From positions 26,713,395 through 26,777,394 of the forward strand of contig NC_135250.1 of assembly GCF_964204865.1 (NCBI RefSeq): a DNA stretch of 64,000 nucleotides. Direction: 5' to 3'. Of this stretch, positions 22,283-35,542 are shown piece after piece. The position numbers and the translations under genes were made by a program. The notes below the pieces were generated by a model, which ran no database searches, was not told where the DNA came from, and saw only the letters and a list, made by a program, of their open reading frames with translations. Position 1 is the first letter of the stretch; the number at the start of each line of letters is the position of its first letter. The DNA comes from Styela clava. Its lineage: Eukaryota > Chordata > Ascidiacea > Stolidobranchia > Styelidae.

Positions 22283-22335
22283 AACTCGGTGGTCGAGCGG
22301 TTCGTCCTCCCAACTTAAGGTCATAGAATGGTATT
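22283..22335 (+). repeat. tRNA-Leu/Ser-like 5' half (relic or SINE head)
   Basis: TGGTCGAGCGG at 22290..22300 fits the polymerase III A-box consensus exactly. CCCAACTTAAGG after it resembles an anticodon arm with a TAA anticodon. The B box and acceptor stem are not recognisable, so this is not an intact tRNA gene. Confidence 0.4.
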
Positions 22336-22841
22336 TAGGTCAAATTTTTGTCGAATAAATTAGACTCTAGTACTAGCACGATCAAAAATGTCCAGCAACA
22401 CTTACAAGTCTTGTAAAAGTTGTTATTGTTTTACTAATCCTATTAATGGCGCCAGGAGAAAGTATCTCTAGGAGGATTAACGAAATTTAATGTCATCTAT
22501 TGGAATATCTATGGTAATGCAAGTACCCTTTTTTCGTCTTTCCCGAATTTGCGTGTATACTTACGCACACAAAATATGTCGGCACTGCCGTTGATAAGTG
22601 GATTTTAACCTTTTCGATGGAGCGGAATATCAATGAAACCTTCCAGACGCCCCACGAACCCTATTGCATTAGTGAAATTGTCTGTCTTAATTGTATAGCT
22701 ATAAACCATAAATATATATACAAGTAAACCTATCACTGGAAACAAAAATTGCTCTTTGAAGTGCAGCAATTTTAATAATTGTGCAACGGGTTAATATAAA
22801 GTTACTTGATTATATTTAAACAATACACATATAATAATATA

Positions 22842-22921
22842 GGCTCTTGGAATTGAACCTGGGACACCTGAAGTGCACAGGCAAAACCCTGTGGCGCCGC
22901 AGAACCCCGGTTAGAAAACCC
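22842..22921 (-). repeat. tRNA-derived SINE-like segment
   Basis: On the minus strand CAGGTTCAATTCC resembles a B box and lies about 40 bases after TGCGGCGCCACAGGG, which could be an A-box remnant. It is a candidate SINE head; I saw no second copy here. Confidence 0.35.
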
Positions 22922-23646
22922 TGCATTAAACTAAAGTGATTAAATATATCTGTTATCCACTGGACATGCTATATTTTAAGGTAATTTTTATCATCCTGAA
23001 TCTGTGCTTTACGGTACGAACACAAAGTATGAAGGTATTAATTAAATGTCACCACAATTATATAATAAATCGTTGAACGCACTTCTTGATTCTAGCGATT
23101 TGTTATATATATCTATATCCATACAGTATTAGATTTGCGATTAGTCAATTGTCATGCTATTATAAATAGTTAACATTGTTGTCAACATATCGCAGGCAAT
23201 GGGAACATGATCTTGTCATGACAGCGAGCTTATCTATCTATATTTAAGCTATGCTTGAAAAATTAAGCAACATGAAACAAGTATAATCGTAATTTGCAAT
23301 GAATTTTAATCAAATTAGCCTATTAACAACCAGAGATGTAGAGCTTGAACAATTTGTAATCGTCTCTACAATGCGGGAAACATAAAAATCCTCCGAAAAA
23401 AACAAATTTTGAAAACAAAAACTTTGGCGTATGCAAGCTTTCCTCGACAGACTAATATAAACGCTTAGTAAACTTAATAAATTCGTTTTAATAGCATATT
23501 TTTTCACTATTTGAAATTCATAATTTAGACTCACCAATGAATTCATGATTTGGACTCAGCGACTACAGGTAGTTTGAAAATAAGACTCAAACTTCAGTAA
23601 AACATGCCAAACTCTGACACCACAGTCTTTATGGCAACGGCTAAAC

Positions 23647-23946
23647 CAGGGGTTCTCAGTCATTTTTCCTCCGTGGCCAATTTTCGTTGCATTGAGATTC
23701 AGTGGCTTATTAACGTTTTTATGCAAGGGAAGAATTACAAGAAAAAAACTAAATCTTCCCGCGAAAATATACACTTTCACTTTAATAATAATTAGTTACT
23801 GCTCAGTATCAGAAAAAGATAGCATATTCAATCATTCATACGTCAATCAAAATTACCTATAATGACACAAAAAATAGCAATGTCTAATAGATAGGTTTGT
23901 GGCCCACTTCATATTGTCTCCGTGGCCCGCTGGTTGAGAACCGGTG
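23647..23946. mobile_element. hAT-like non-autonomous element, 300 bp
   Basis: The termini are CAGGGGTTCTCAGTCA and TGGTTGAGAACCGGTG, with duplication GGCTAAAC/GGCTAAGC (7 of 8). Subterminal GTGGCC/GGCCC motifs are usual in hAT relics. Confidence 0.8.
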
Positions 23947-24455
23947 GGCTAAGCGTTAGTCAATATCCAAGACAGTTGTTTCTCTCTCATTCCTGGCGAT
24001 ATGTACGATCGACTGTCGGGAATTGTGGCATCGTAAAAAGGGCCTGTGCCTGCTTGCCACATTCACATCAAACGGCGGATCAGCGCAATTCAATACATAT
24101 TATCACCGTCATTATCTAATAAATAACCGTTTTGGTGTATTTAACCAAAGCTGCAAGATCACATTATGGCTGAGAGCATAGCTAAAATAAAACACTCCAA
24201 TGAGATGCTTCGCGAATCAAGCAAAATGCAACACGCGTAATGATAACATACGTTAGGTTTTGCTTTAATTAGCCTTCTGTAAGCGTTGCCTAAATAATAT
24301 TGTACTGAATATAATGTCGAATATCTAAGTCGGCGATTCTACTTGCAGTCCTGGTGACGTAATTCAATCAAGTCTGATGGCCAAATCCAAGAACGGAATA
24401 AAAATGACCTCATGTCAGCAAGATTATTTAAAGTCCAAAAAATACACTCTAATCG

Positions 24456-24747
24456 CAGTGGTTCTCAAACGGCGGGTAGCGCCCCACCAGCGGGCGTAGA
24501 CAATTTTTCGAGGGGCGTGAAGCCAATTAAAAATAAACTTTTAGTTAGATTTAATCTTTCCCGCCTTTCATTCATTTCATTATTTACGTTCCACGTATTT
24601 TCAGCATGTTTTTTTGAATGAAACATACAGTTCGCTTTACTATTTGTTATTCCTTATTGTTAGTTAGCTAGTTATTTTTCGAGGTGAGGAGCGAGTCTTG
24701 ACTAGTTCTCAAAAAGGGGCGTGGCTTAAAACGTTTGAGAACCACTG
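24456..24747. mobile_element. hAT-like non-autonomous element, 292 bp
   Basis: The ends CAGTGGTTCTCAAAC and GTTTGAGAACCACTG are perfect inverted repeats. Flanks CTCTAATC/CTCTAATG match at 7 of 8 if the left edge is moved by one base. Confidence 0.82.
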
Positions 24748-26183
24748 CTCTAATGCGATGTATCTCGAATAAAACATGCGTGTAATCGGAATATGCACTA
24801 TACCTAATGGCTAATTGAAATAGTAAGTCTGCGTGTATAAGATACGAATCTCCATACGATAATCCACATCCAATATGGACGCAAATCTAGAAAGGCTGAC
24901 AAAAAGAATCCCACCACTGACTGTATCCACATACAAACAGACATGCACGACGGTGTGCCGCAATCACACCAAACGTTGAAACTCTCAGATTAACGCATAG
25001 TTTGAGAAAAGCTTGCCAATTGTTTTTTATATTTGCAGAATTTTATTCACCGCGGGACAGCGCTTGGTTTAAGTGACCTAAATTGATCTCTCATAATCTA
25101 CCAAACATGCCTCGATACTTGGAAAATAACTGAAACAAAACCGTTACAAACTCCCACGTCATTGTTCTCTCATCGAGGAGGTCTGGCATAACTGCATCGA
25201 TATAATCGCATTGGGTCGATAACGAAGCAGTTTGCGGTTATAAATTCTGTTTCAGCTGACGATCGTTATATTCACTTCCGGTCATAACAAACAAACATAT
25301 CACGTTAAAAATGGTTAAAATTGCTAAGTAGGATACTAACGAGCAAGCAGTTTTAAGGCTCTTAGTGGCTCCATTCGCCCCGTGCAGGGCTCTATACGAG
25401 CAGCAACTGATGATTGTCATTATATAAATATCTGGAGCAACAATTATTTGAAAGGAGAATGCCTAATCACGCTTTTACCTACGAACAAAACATACCCGTT
25501 ACAACTGGTTAAAATTGCTATGTATTACTATGCTAATGAGAAGGCGGTTTTACGATATTCGTTCTGAACAAGGCCCTAAGCAAGCAATGAAATGCAAATC
25601 CATCAAGTATATATCGCTTCTTATGCTTTCTCTTACATTTTGCGACAAACAAAATAAATAAATCATTCATTTCTACAAATCGTTGTACAATGTTGGTTGG
25701 TTGAAATTTTCTTGTTCAAGTCCCATGCCCATCACCTTAAGGGAGGTAATAAATTTGATAAGCGACTTTGAAACGGAAAGATTCCCTCTTTCCTCCCAAA
25801 TCACAGTATCTCCTTACCTGTCTATTACCTGTTTTAATTACAGTAATAGCATTTAAAATGGTCGTATATTAACAAAAAGTACTATCAAGTACTTGTTCTG
25901 ATACTGCAAATGAAATTACTTAATGAAAAATAACACTCGTTTGTCACAAGCTACGCTCAATGGATGACATATCTACGACAAGCACTTTCCATTCAAAGTC
26001 ATACAGCTGACAAGTAACTCGACCTTCTTTCGTCATGACATCATTTGACATTTCACCAAAGTAACTTTAAATTATTCTTTGATGAAATGAGATATTCAAC
26101 CGTGTTTTTCTTAGTACCCACGGTTTTGAGTCTCGCAAGCACAGCAATAATGAGTTACTATAATTCCTGGAGTATTTTCGAAA

Positions 26184-26404
26184 TGTTACTTCCGCAGTAT
26201 ATGTACCAGGTTAGGGTTAGGCCATAATTTTTATTCCGATTTTCTTTATTTTAGTACTATTACGAGTTCGAGGACTGTCTATGTTAGCCAAGTGAATATC
26301 CCCCTATCCATAGGTTCCAGTCCCTTTACACAACTTGATGTAAAATAGGCGCACAAAATTAGTTACCTCCATATTGGTATATAATATACAAACTTCTGGA
26401 GCGC
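26184..26404. mobile_element. MITE related to the 236-bp family, 221 bp
   Basis: It contains GTACCAGGTTAGGGTTAGGC and the ATTTTAGTACTATTACGAGT interior. The flanking duplication TTTCGAAA is perfect (26176..26183 and 26405..26412). Confidence 0.82.
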
Positions 26405-29114
26405 TTTCGAAACAAACTGCAAGTCTGCAGCTGCTTTGATAACAATGAAATTATAGATGACCTTGAACTTGAGCTGAAATAGGAGTTCGTACTATTATGC
26501 TCTTCTAGTGAGCGCTTCGCGTCGGTCAGACATTGTTCAAACAATTATTTCGACTATACGATCGATGGTATTGGAACTTCTAATTTCGTGGACACATTAT
26601 GATAATGAGAGAAGGCGCATTTATCCATTAAATAAAGTTTCCTGTTATCCAGTCAACCACAAAAACAAAACGTTAAATTTAAAATACATGCCTTACATCA
26701 ACATTGACTGATCAGTAATAATCATAAGATAAAAATTCTGTATGCACATTTTGGGAATCAACTCTGGACACAATTCTTAATTTTTCTTAGAATTGCTGCG
26801 TCAAACTGGCTTCAATTTATTTTACCGATTTATACTAATATGGTAAATTACTTCCATAACATACCACCACACGATAATCTAGCTGAATTGCTGAATTTCC
26901 GGTGCTCTATTAGATACTATTCTCATATCCTGATAGCGTAATCCATCACGCTTAACTGACAAGGGTCATTAGGCAACTAATTGGATTTTCTATCACAAAC
27001 TACGCCTAGATGACACCAGCTCATTTAACTGTTAGATAAGATGATAATAAATAGCAATAGAAGGAAGCCAGATTGCCTCATAACAAGGGAGCTTTGGTGT
27101 AATTCTTGTAAACGTGGAACATGTTAGGCATCAGTCCAATCCTGGCGTGGCGCGAACTACGGCCCGCGGTCCAATTCCGTCCTGTTGGGTGATTCAATCG
27201 GGCCCGCCTGACGTTGCCACAAATAAACTGAAAACCTAATTTTGATGTTTTAGCTAATAATAGATCAAAGATTTTGTTGGGATTGCGAGTAAATTTAGTT
27301 TTAAGCACGAGGCTTATTGTTTTCCACTTTCGTAACACTATAAATTCATTTCATAAAATGACTTTTCAGTCACACTCTCATGGCCTGCCAGCTTAGGTGG
27401 GCGAATGTTTTGGCCCCTGGCCAACGTTTCCTCTAAGCTGCGCAGCTGCACTGCCGCGCATACCCGCGCAGTACTTTCGTTCTGCCGCGCACCGCATAAG
27501 TAGTGTTATTTTGTTAATTTTGTGTTATTTTATATTTTTTTTAATTTTCCGCGCAGACCTTTTTTTTTGAGCTCACATGGCCTTTTATTCCGCATAACTA
27601 AGAAAGCTTTTAAAAGGTACGTTGACCCTGACCCAAAAACCTTGCCCCCCCCCCCCCCCAACCTGATCTTATCTAAGGATGAGCGAACTACCGCTCGCGG
27701 GAAGTATATGGCCCGCCAAGTCATTTTGTTCGCCCCTGCTCCTGGTGAAAGTTGAGGAAATTTGTTAGTACAGCATACAAAATTTATAAAAATTCCAAAC
27801 TTCATTTAAAAAATTTAAACTATGAATTTTTAATTGTTGTTTTTACTTTGTCGTCTAATATATTTCTTTAAAAATTCTTCAACTTCGAAATTACATATCA
27901 ATTTTTAAGTAAAGGTAGCTGCTACATGATATAGTCTCTTGAAAAGTTTGAGACGTACTTTTCTCAGTGCGGACCTTAGCAAAAAATATTTGCTGGATGC
28001 GGCACTTGTCAAAAATACACGCCTACCAGATCTAATCAGAATAAACATTTTGCAAGCCCAAGTCTTGGGCATTCTACTACTCCAGGACTGAATTCCGCAA
28101 GATTCGTCGGTAATTCCGTGCCGCTCAAGAAACGTGACAACCCAGAAAGAAGGAAACGACTCACAGCTTCATTACTAACATGTCTATATTTTTTTTAAAA
28201 CAGGAATACACAAAGCTAGACTGCATGTGCGTGCGACAGCTGACTAAAAACACTAATTACAAACCCTATTTCGTAGACAGAGCCATCCTGCCTCCGAATT
28301 ATAGGTGATTAGTGGGAATTTCTGTGACAAAATTTGCGACACGAAGACACGCTTTCACGAATCTCACTACTAAACCGAGCAATAAATATTTCTTCCGACA
28401 TAGAAATGAAAATTTCTCTATTACAGTCTACAGAGCAGAGCAAAAAAAAATGAGTTATTAAACGCCGACATACCTATGCGTTTACTCCTCAAACAAGTGG
28501 CGCCAAAATTGCAAACGTATGACATCCTTTCGTTTCATGAGCAAATAAATTTATCTACTTCAAACCTACTTCAAGGACATATTATTAATTTTTTTTTATA
28601 ATTCACTAGGTCATGGCAGTACGGCAGGGGTGGCCATCCTGCTTTCGACCGCGATCGATTAAAATCTTAAAAATAGTTCGCGGTCGACTGATGACAAGGT
28701 CATACATGGACACATGTACATACATGTAAACATACACAAAATATGCATTTTTCATGTTCAATTTAATTTGATTATTTAATTGTATTCGAAGTAAATGTTT
28801 CATCATTTTTTTAAGATTTATCGACATCACACAAATCTAAAAAACATGCTCGATTCTTAGTCGCAAGTGTTGAAAATTTCTTGAAAAACCATGAATGCTC
28901 AAACTTCAGTATCTAACTTACAATTTCCCCCGAGTCCAATTCTTCGTTCGCTTGGAATTGAAAAAAATCGAGCATTCTGATACCACTACTACCGTTGCAA
29001 ATAAAATTTATCACACTACTCTTGGATAGAGAAAATCATTTTCGCATACTACGGAAGTTATTGTAGGATCGTTTGTCAGTCGAGACACATGTAAATAGGC
29101 AATTTCATTTCTAG

Positions 29115-29326
29115 GCGCTCCAGGAGTATGTATACCAACATGGAAGTAACTAATTTTGTTCGCCTACTTCGCATCAAGTTGTGGGATTGAAACCTATGGG
29201 CAAGAGGATATATTCACTTGGCTAACACAGGCAGTCCCAGAACTTGTAATAGAACTAAAATAAGGGAAATCGTGATAAAATTATGGCCTAACCCTGATAC
29301 ACATACTATTGCGGTGCGGAGTACCC
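29115..29326. mobile_element. MITE related to the 236-bp family, 212 bp
   Basis: The left end GCGCTCCAGGAGTATGTATA and the interior GGCTAACACAGGCAGTCCCA match the interrupted copy at 1029..1954. The duplication is weak (ATTTCTAG/ATTTCTGA). Confidence 0.72.
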
Positions 29327-32300
29327 ATTTCTGAACCTAGGCAGCGGCGAAACTTGAATTTGTTACGTAATAATATGCTTTATCGGTCTTGCCCATACTC
29401 AAATGCTACATCGTATTTTGCACACGCACAATACTGTATTATTCCTGTTTTAAAACACACAACATGCGCTGCACGAAACTGGTCCGAGGCTGTTGTTTGA
29501 TGTATGTTATCAAATTCACTCAACATCACTCATCAGACGCGATCGTATGCATATCAAAAATGCTACTAATTTAAATAAAGTATTTTTAAATGCGGCAATT
29601 CTACGAGAAACTTCCTGTGAGAAGTTTGCTACAAATCTGACTTAAAAACACGCGTTCGCAAACCCAGCAATTTGACATAGATTATGTTTCTATCAATGCC
29701 GGTATATTTCATGTATAGTCTCGATATAGCAGTTCTCGAATCCTCTAATCACGAAACAAATCAGAACAAAATTACTTCTTAGACTGTTTTTACATAGTAG
29801 TTTTATATTGCTTACAGTCCAGGAATTGCCAGCCCCCGAGGCGAATAGTCTTACTGTGCTTCTTGGTGACTTAACATTCCACGCATGGACTTAACATCCA
29901 ACGTTACGAGAACAATTCTTCATGCGCCTAATTAAAATCTGACAACATGAGCAAAACTTAATAAGTTTCAAAAGTACTCTAACTCCCTGCTAAAGATAAG
30001 ACTGTGTCAAACAATTATGTTGATGGATCGAGCATTGCTTTCGGAATAGAATCACACACACCGTATCCGAATTTGTACTTATAGTGACAATAATTACCAG
30101 CTGGAAATAATTTTACATTTCAATAATACCGCCTAAAATTTACGAATTCGGAAATTCATGAGAAGAAAAGCATTGGCGGCTGAATGAAATTTACTTTTAT
30201 CACAATAAAGCTATTTGTCTAAGTATGTCGACAGTTTATATATTTCCAAATTCCCTAAAACCCGGGTCGCAGTTCGACCATCCCTGCATCGAGTCGAGTC
30301 GATTACTCTGTTAAACCTCTGTTTATTTAAATCTTTACTGCTCTCTTAATAATTATCAATGAAGAATAAAAGAATAAATCAGATAAACATCTCCCGCGGC
30401 ATTTAATATCGCGAAATCAATCCGGACAAATGGTAGGTAAGCTCGTTACTTACGCTCGGCACCATACGAAGAGTCGAATATTTTGCTTACCTGTTTTATT
30501 TCAGCTTGTATAGAGGACATTAGATAATGAATAGTGCGAATAGCGCTATCCTGATTAGCGAATAATCACTAGCCGGTCGAGAAAGCGCGCGTTCAAGGAT
30601 GTCGAAATATAATTTCTGGAAAGACCGGACATCAGAATTTTGAAATCAGAATCTTTGGTAAAAATAGTTGAGTAGCCTTGGCCTATATCATCGGCGGTGG
30701 TAACCGGACGAAAACAGTTATCTGCAATATGATGGAGCCTCATACGTCCTGGGATAAAATATAAAAACAATTGTAATCCCTATATCTAGCATAAATGTCA
30801 AAAGATGAATTCATTTTTTACCAAAAGCCAGGTCACTGCACACGCAATTTAAATATGATATTGCTTTTAAAAAGGGTAAATCACCATTGTTTCTTAAACT
30901 GACGACAGGACGATATAACAAATAAAGCAGTTTGAAAACACGATTTTCATACGTTATTTATACGTTTTATATTATTTCATATTCGAAAACAGCTGTGAAC
31001 AATGGATCATTGCAGTGAGCATAGCCTGTGGGCAGAATCTAATTCCTATAATCTAAGATTCCAATTTATTTAGATCTGTTAACTGAGCACAAAAACATAC
31101 GCATACGAACTGTCGAATTAATAAAAATCTGAAGAAAAATTACACTTGTTGTTTTGTTAGAATATTATTTTTATAAATAATGTGACTGTTCGGTTTAACC
31201 GCAAAATAGGTTGAGGTTTTCCGAGACTAAGATGATCATTGGAGCGTTTGTTTGCGTGATGACTGAGGGAGGAAGGTCACAGAAGGTGAATCCGGAATAA
31301 CAAAAAGTATATATATAATTTGTACAACTCTCAAACAAATTTTAGGAAAGAAATACTCTTTGTTGCAAATAACGTCATATTTTTCTTGTAAAATTCTTGA
31401 CCAAAGTTTAGACGTTGCATGATTGGAAACTATCGGTTTCTGACACCATGATCAGCTCCCAAAGATAAGACGTAATAATAGGCCTAGATGCATAGCCTAC
31501 GTAGATCAATTTTTTGCCTGGAATAGCAATCGCAACTCCCTGACTGTTGATCTCTTTGTTTATGATAATTATTGTTCGCATTAATGACACGAATATTTCA
31601 ACTGAAACTTTACAGCAAAAAACAACTGTCAGCGTAATTCAATATTAGTGTGGGTCGCTAATTCGCTGAACCGTGTGACCACAAAGGTATAGTTATCAGT
31701 CAATCGAGCGTTTTTTCATCGAGTATCAAAATACAACATTAACGTCAGCACATTATTTTTTTACGACGTTTTTATACGCCTTTCATTCCAAAAAATGGTA
31801 AACTTATGTGAGGAGCTACTTGGGATGGCGTATATTGCTTACCCAATTGGGCCATATGAAGATTCAACACCCGTCCCCAAGTTGCGCTCATATGAACATC
31901 TAATATCTAGCTCATATGAAGATGTGGTTATAGTGACGTCACTTCAGGAAATTGGTCAGGTCGGGCCCTCCCACCCACGCTTGATGACATGAAGATCCCC
32001 CCTGGCCAATATTGTACCTGAAGCGCAAATGCAAGGCGTTAATGGCCTGCCCATTTATTTTGTGTGTTGTGAGAACTTCTATTGATGCGAAAATCAAACT
32101 TGGTCAGAGGTAGCTGAATCTTGCTTGAAGTACTGGATGTTCAGTTAGGTCCATGACGTCACAACGGGGAACATCATACCGGAAAATAGAGTTCAAGGAC
32201 GCACAGTACATGTCTTGTTGAATTTTATGCTGATTGAAAAGACCCCACGTTCTGTTATTTGACAGAATATTTTTCATTAAATCAAATTGTCTGTTCTGAA

Positions 32301-33267
32301 TTACATACTTTTGTCGTAGTTGTATATTCGTTTAATTACGTTTTGTGCTTTTGACATTTTGGGTTAATTTTGAAGGTTTTCAATTTTATCGGTCCGCAAA
32401 CTGAAGAAGGTTGATCACCACTGTTCTAGAATTTGTCAAGCCATTATTGGACACGAAATTTTACATATAATGTACATATATATATGTGAATCGTTTTTTA
32501 TTATTATTTTGTTGCGCTTGTTAGTGATTTTTGTTCTCTTCTTGTTGTGAAAAAATCGCTTTACTCATTAACTACTGGACAAATATTTCTTTGAAATTTT
32601 AAGTGGCTAAAGGTATTTGTCGCTAGAAGGCTATTACTTATATTTTTGAACGAGCTCTCCTCCATGTGGCCGTCAGTATTATGCAACCGTGACTTGGGCT
32701 CGGATAGTAAGCTACTTTCAATTCTTAGGCGGACTTTGTAATTCAAACTTTTAAATGTTGCTATTGGGAATTAGAACATAAACTAAAAACAAGAAATCAA
32801 CAGAATACAGGAGTTAATTAATATGCGCTCAAGTTCTCAAGTCAATTTGTTTGCTTTCAAGTTGGAAGATGGGGCTGGGAGTGTGATTTTTATGAATATC
32901 ATGGAACCCCAATTCAGTTTCGCTCGTATCCAAGCCCTCGTAGACAGCTATATATATGTAAGACATCACCTTTCAAAACAGATCATGTTTTCTATATTCA
33001 ACCAAGTTGCTGGCATTGTCGCTTAACATATGACTGATATCGACAATAAATGAGTACAGTGGTTCTTGAACTTTTTTAAAATGGCACACTAAAATATTAT
33101 TTGGCCTGTGCGGGCCCCTTCGTAGCCTGGTCTTAATCTTTAAACATATAATATATGGAATATATACAAAACATATGAACGATACTTACATTTAATGTAT
33201 TGTAAAGGATATAACAGAATCAATATTGACAATTTCCCTACAACCAGCTATTTACTTCCGAAAAGAT

Positions 33268-33440
33268 AAGTTTATTTCGACTCCATAATCAGCATAAACG
33301 GTTGATAAAAACAAATAAATAAAAACTGATTATGAAATCAGGAGAGTACACAGAACAGAACCTTGGATAAGGTTTAAAACGTACAGAATAAAAGATGGAA
33401 GGTATTGCCAAAAAGAAGTGGTACGTGTTCACTCACCTTA
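33268..33440. repeat. Dispersed repeat, copy 1 of 2
   Basis: It shares TTTATTTCGACTCCATAATC, a long CAAATAAATAAAAACTGATT segment and GAAGTGGTACGTGTT with 38697..38880. The short palindrome-like CTGATTATG/CATAATCAG is in both. Confidence 0.75.
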
Positions 33441-34014
33441 AACTATTGGATCAAATCATACACATCGTAATGTAGGCTACACTGGAACAAGTCAGTCAAC
33501 AAGCTACATCACGCGTTTTTCTATACAGCGTCCCCAACAATTGTCTAAATAAATGACATGTGTCACGTCACGTAAACACATTTATAAACATTCTCATTGA
33601 AATTGATTGATTAAACAACTAGACGGGAAAATAATCGGGGGTTTGAACTGTCGAGTCCGACCTCTAGTTTCAGATCCCCTGAGTTAGTATGAGCATAAAT
33701 ATATACTACTACGTAGTACGTTTGAGGGCCTGCCACACTGTGATTTTGAATGCTTTATTCCCCAGATCGGTAATGGGTCCAACTTCTCATAACAGGTAGG
33801 TGTCTCTGTGGTTTTTAAATTTTAGTTTTTAAATGGCCAAATTATAACATATCGGATCAGGAATTTCCTCATTCCGTCATACCCTATTCATTGGCTAAGC
33901 AGGAAACGTTGCCAACTGTTCCTGCATCTACGATTTTCATATTTACCCCGGTCGACGATTGCCAGCATTTTCCTATCCATTAGCACGATGAGCCAACCGC
34001 CGCAAGTATATTAT

Positions 34015-34130
34015 ATATTCCGACATGGACTGATAGCTGGACGAGACGCTGTGGTTCGCCCTATGATCAAGTTGATTTATCGGGTCCCCTTTCCCCCGGA
34101 ATAAATATGAAATTCCTATCCTACCGCAGT
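34015..34130. repeat. SINE 3' part, fragment
   Basis: This includes GACATGGACTGATAGCTGG and CCTTTCCCCCGGAATAAATA, matching the tails at 12745..12800 and 4985..5030. It ends about 240 bases before RPS16. Confidence 0.55.
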
Positions 34131-34371
34131 GAATCCATAACTGCCACGCTGGAGTTGCGATCCCTCATTTACTAACTATGAAATATTTTTTTGATATTTT
34201 TATTTATTTTATTGATTTTCTGTGTACGGTGCATAGCACGCAATTTCAATATTTTATATATTGAAAAGGTAGACACTTATTTTTATGTAAAATGAAAAGT
34301 TTTTTTTCCGTAACGCATGACTGATCAACAAATCGGTGAATAGCGCCCAACGTGTACGATATGTTTTCGGT

Positions 34372-34377
34372 CCTTTT
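34372..34377 (+). promoter_or_regulatory. Possible 5' TOP start of RPS16
   Basis: CCTTTT about 50 bases before the ATG fits the pyrimidine-rich transcription start of animal ribosomal protein genes. A GATTTTTGTGCAG at 34405..34417 also looks like a splice acceptor, so a trans-spliced leader is an alternative 5' end. Confidence 0.35.
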
Positions 34378-34421
34378 GCTTCGAGTGATAAAACGTCCGT
34401 GCGCGATTTTTGTGCAGGAAA

Positions 34422-34862
34422 ATGGCTTCAATAAAACAGCCCCAATCAGTCCAGGTTTATGGTCGTAAGAAGACCGCTACTGCTGTAGCTCATTGTAAAC
34501 GAGGAAATGGGATCGTAAAAGTCAATGGAAAGCCTATAGATGTTCTTCAACCAGCTACTTTGAGATACAAAATCGAAGAACCCATTATGCTTTTGGGAAA
34601 AGAGCGATTTGAGGGAGTTGATATTAGAATCCGCGTTCGTGGAGGAGGTCGTGTGTCTCAAGTTTATGCTGTACGTCAAGCACTTGCTAAATCGCTGGTC
34701 GCTTACTACCAGAAATTCATTGACGAGGCTTCAAAGAAAGAAATCAAGGACATTTTGATTCAATATGATCGTACTCTCTTGGTTTCTGATCCCAGAAGAA
34801 AAGAAACAAAGAAGTTTGGAGGTCCAGGAGCCAGAGCGAGATTCCAAAAATCTTATCGTTAA
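34422..34862 (+). CDS. RPS16: 40S ribosomal protein S16 (uS9)
   Basis: This is a component of the small ribosomal subunit near the decoding site. The single open frame gives 146 residues, the usual animal length. The start is [20 protein letters not shown]; the in-frame extension upstream has no ATG and is not used. Family hallmarks are [35 protein letters not shown] and the C-terminal [14 protein letters not shown], which reaches into the decoding centre. Animal S16 genes normally contain introns, but this copy has none in the coding region and no sign of decay, so it is probably functional. A poly(A) signal follows at 34962. B3GLCT lies 680 bases downstream on the same strand. Confidence 0.97.
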   Translation: MASIKQPQSVQVYGRKKTATAVAHCKRGNGIVKVNGKPIDVLQPATLRYKIEEPIMLLGKERFEGVDIRIRVRGGGRVSQVYAVRQALAKSLVAYYQKFIDEASKKEIKDILIQYDRTLLVSDPRRKETKKFGGPGARARFQKSYR

Positions 34863-34961
34863 TTTTGGACTTGCTCTTGTTACAATGAAATATGTTTTCA
34901 CGATGTTGCATATTTCATCTGCATTTTTCGAAGTTTGGTCATTTAATAGTAGATAATAGTG

Positions 34962-34967
34962 AATAAA
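34962..34967 (+). terminator. Poly(A) signal of RPS16
   Basis: AATAAA stands 100 bases after the stop codon, followed by GT- and T-rich sequence. No genomic A-tract follows, which speaks against a recent retrocopy. Confidence 0.6.
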
Positions 34968-35542
34968 TTAATGTACAACAGTACTTTGTATATTTTGCTT
35001 TATTTAGTATCATGTACACCTTTAACAGAAATTAATGAAGTGTGCCTGGTAATAATAAAAAAACTTTAAATCAGAAGTGCCTTTGTTATTTTTTCACGTC
35101 TTTTGAATTTCTAAATAAAAGTGGGTCGGTGTGTACTAAATTTTATTAGATCTGATTAGCTGAATTTTCATGTCTTACTTTGTAGTTATTAGGCATTATA
35201 TAGACTGAATTTTCAAAAATGAATTTCATTGACTTGTTGTAATTATATTTTCAATCAATGATGAATATACTTTGTTTGAAACTTTTCTTGACCTAATTAC
35301 ATCCGTAGGTCAACATTAATAGTTTTTCAACCACTTTATTGTGCTTCGTAGTGAATCCAATTTATTACAATTGTAATATACAGTCTGTTATTGTAAATTG
35401 GCGAATTTACTTCTCTAAAACCCCTGTGTGTTTCTAATTGTTACATTGTATTGTACTTTGATATATTCACCATTATCTGCTATTGCATGTTCAAACTTTA
35501 TCTAATGCAAAAATGTTTTTCCCAGTTTAGATAATAGATAAG

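Larger units (their letters stand above)
21167..34371. other. 13-kb gap between alkaline phosphatase and RPS16
   Basis: No exon chain or conserved domain is supported on either strand. Recognised contents are tRNA-like fragments (22283..22335 and 22842..22921), hAT-like elements (23647..23946 and 24456..24747), MITEs (26184..26404 and 29115..29326), hAT-type end fragments near 27130..27200, 27400..27420, 28620..28690, 32380..32425 and 33055..33130, a 15-C run near 27646, and a dispersed repeat at 33268..33440. Promoter elements of the phosphatase gene should lie just right of 21166, but I cannot point to them. Confidence 0.6.

Noticed and set aside
30555..30770. Minus-strand open frame of 71 codons reading DNCFRPVTTADDIGQGYSTI in part
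   Set aside because: It has fairly balanced composition, but no splice partners, no recognised family and no second copy, so a gene is not supported.
31795..31992. Plus-strand 65-codon frame with repeated TCATATGAA motifs
   Set aside because: The frame is explained by short internal repeats and lacks any family signal.
28622..32424. One 3.8-kb hAT element from the CAGGGGTGGCCATCCTG-like end near 28624 to the ATCACCACTG end near 32422
   Set aside because: The ends do not mirror each other well enough and no 8-bp duplication was found, so they are listed only as fragments.
34422..34862. RPS16 as a processed pseudogene
   Set aside because: The frame is intact at full length with conserved termini, has its own AATAAA and no A-tail or target duplication.
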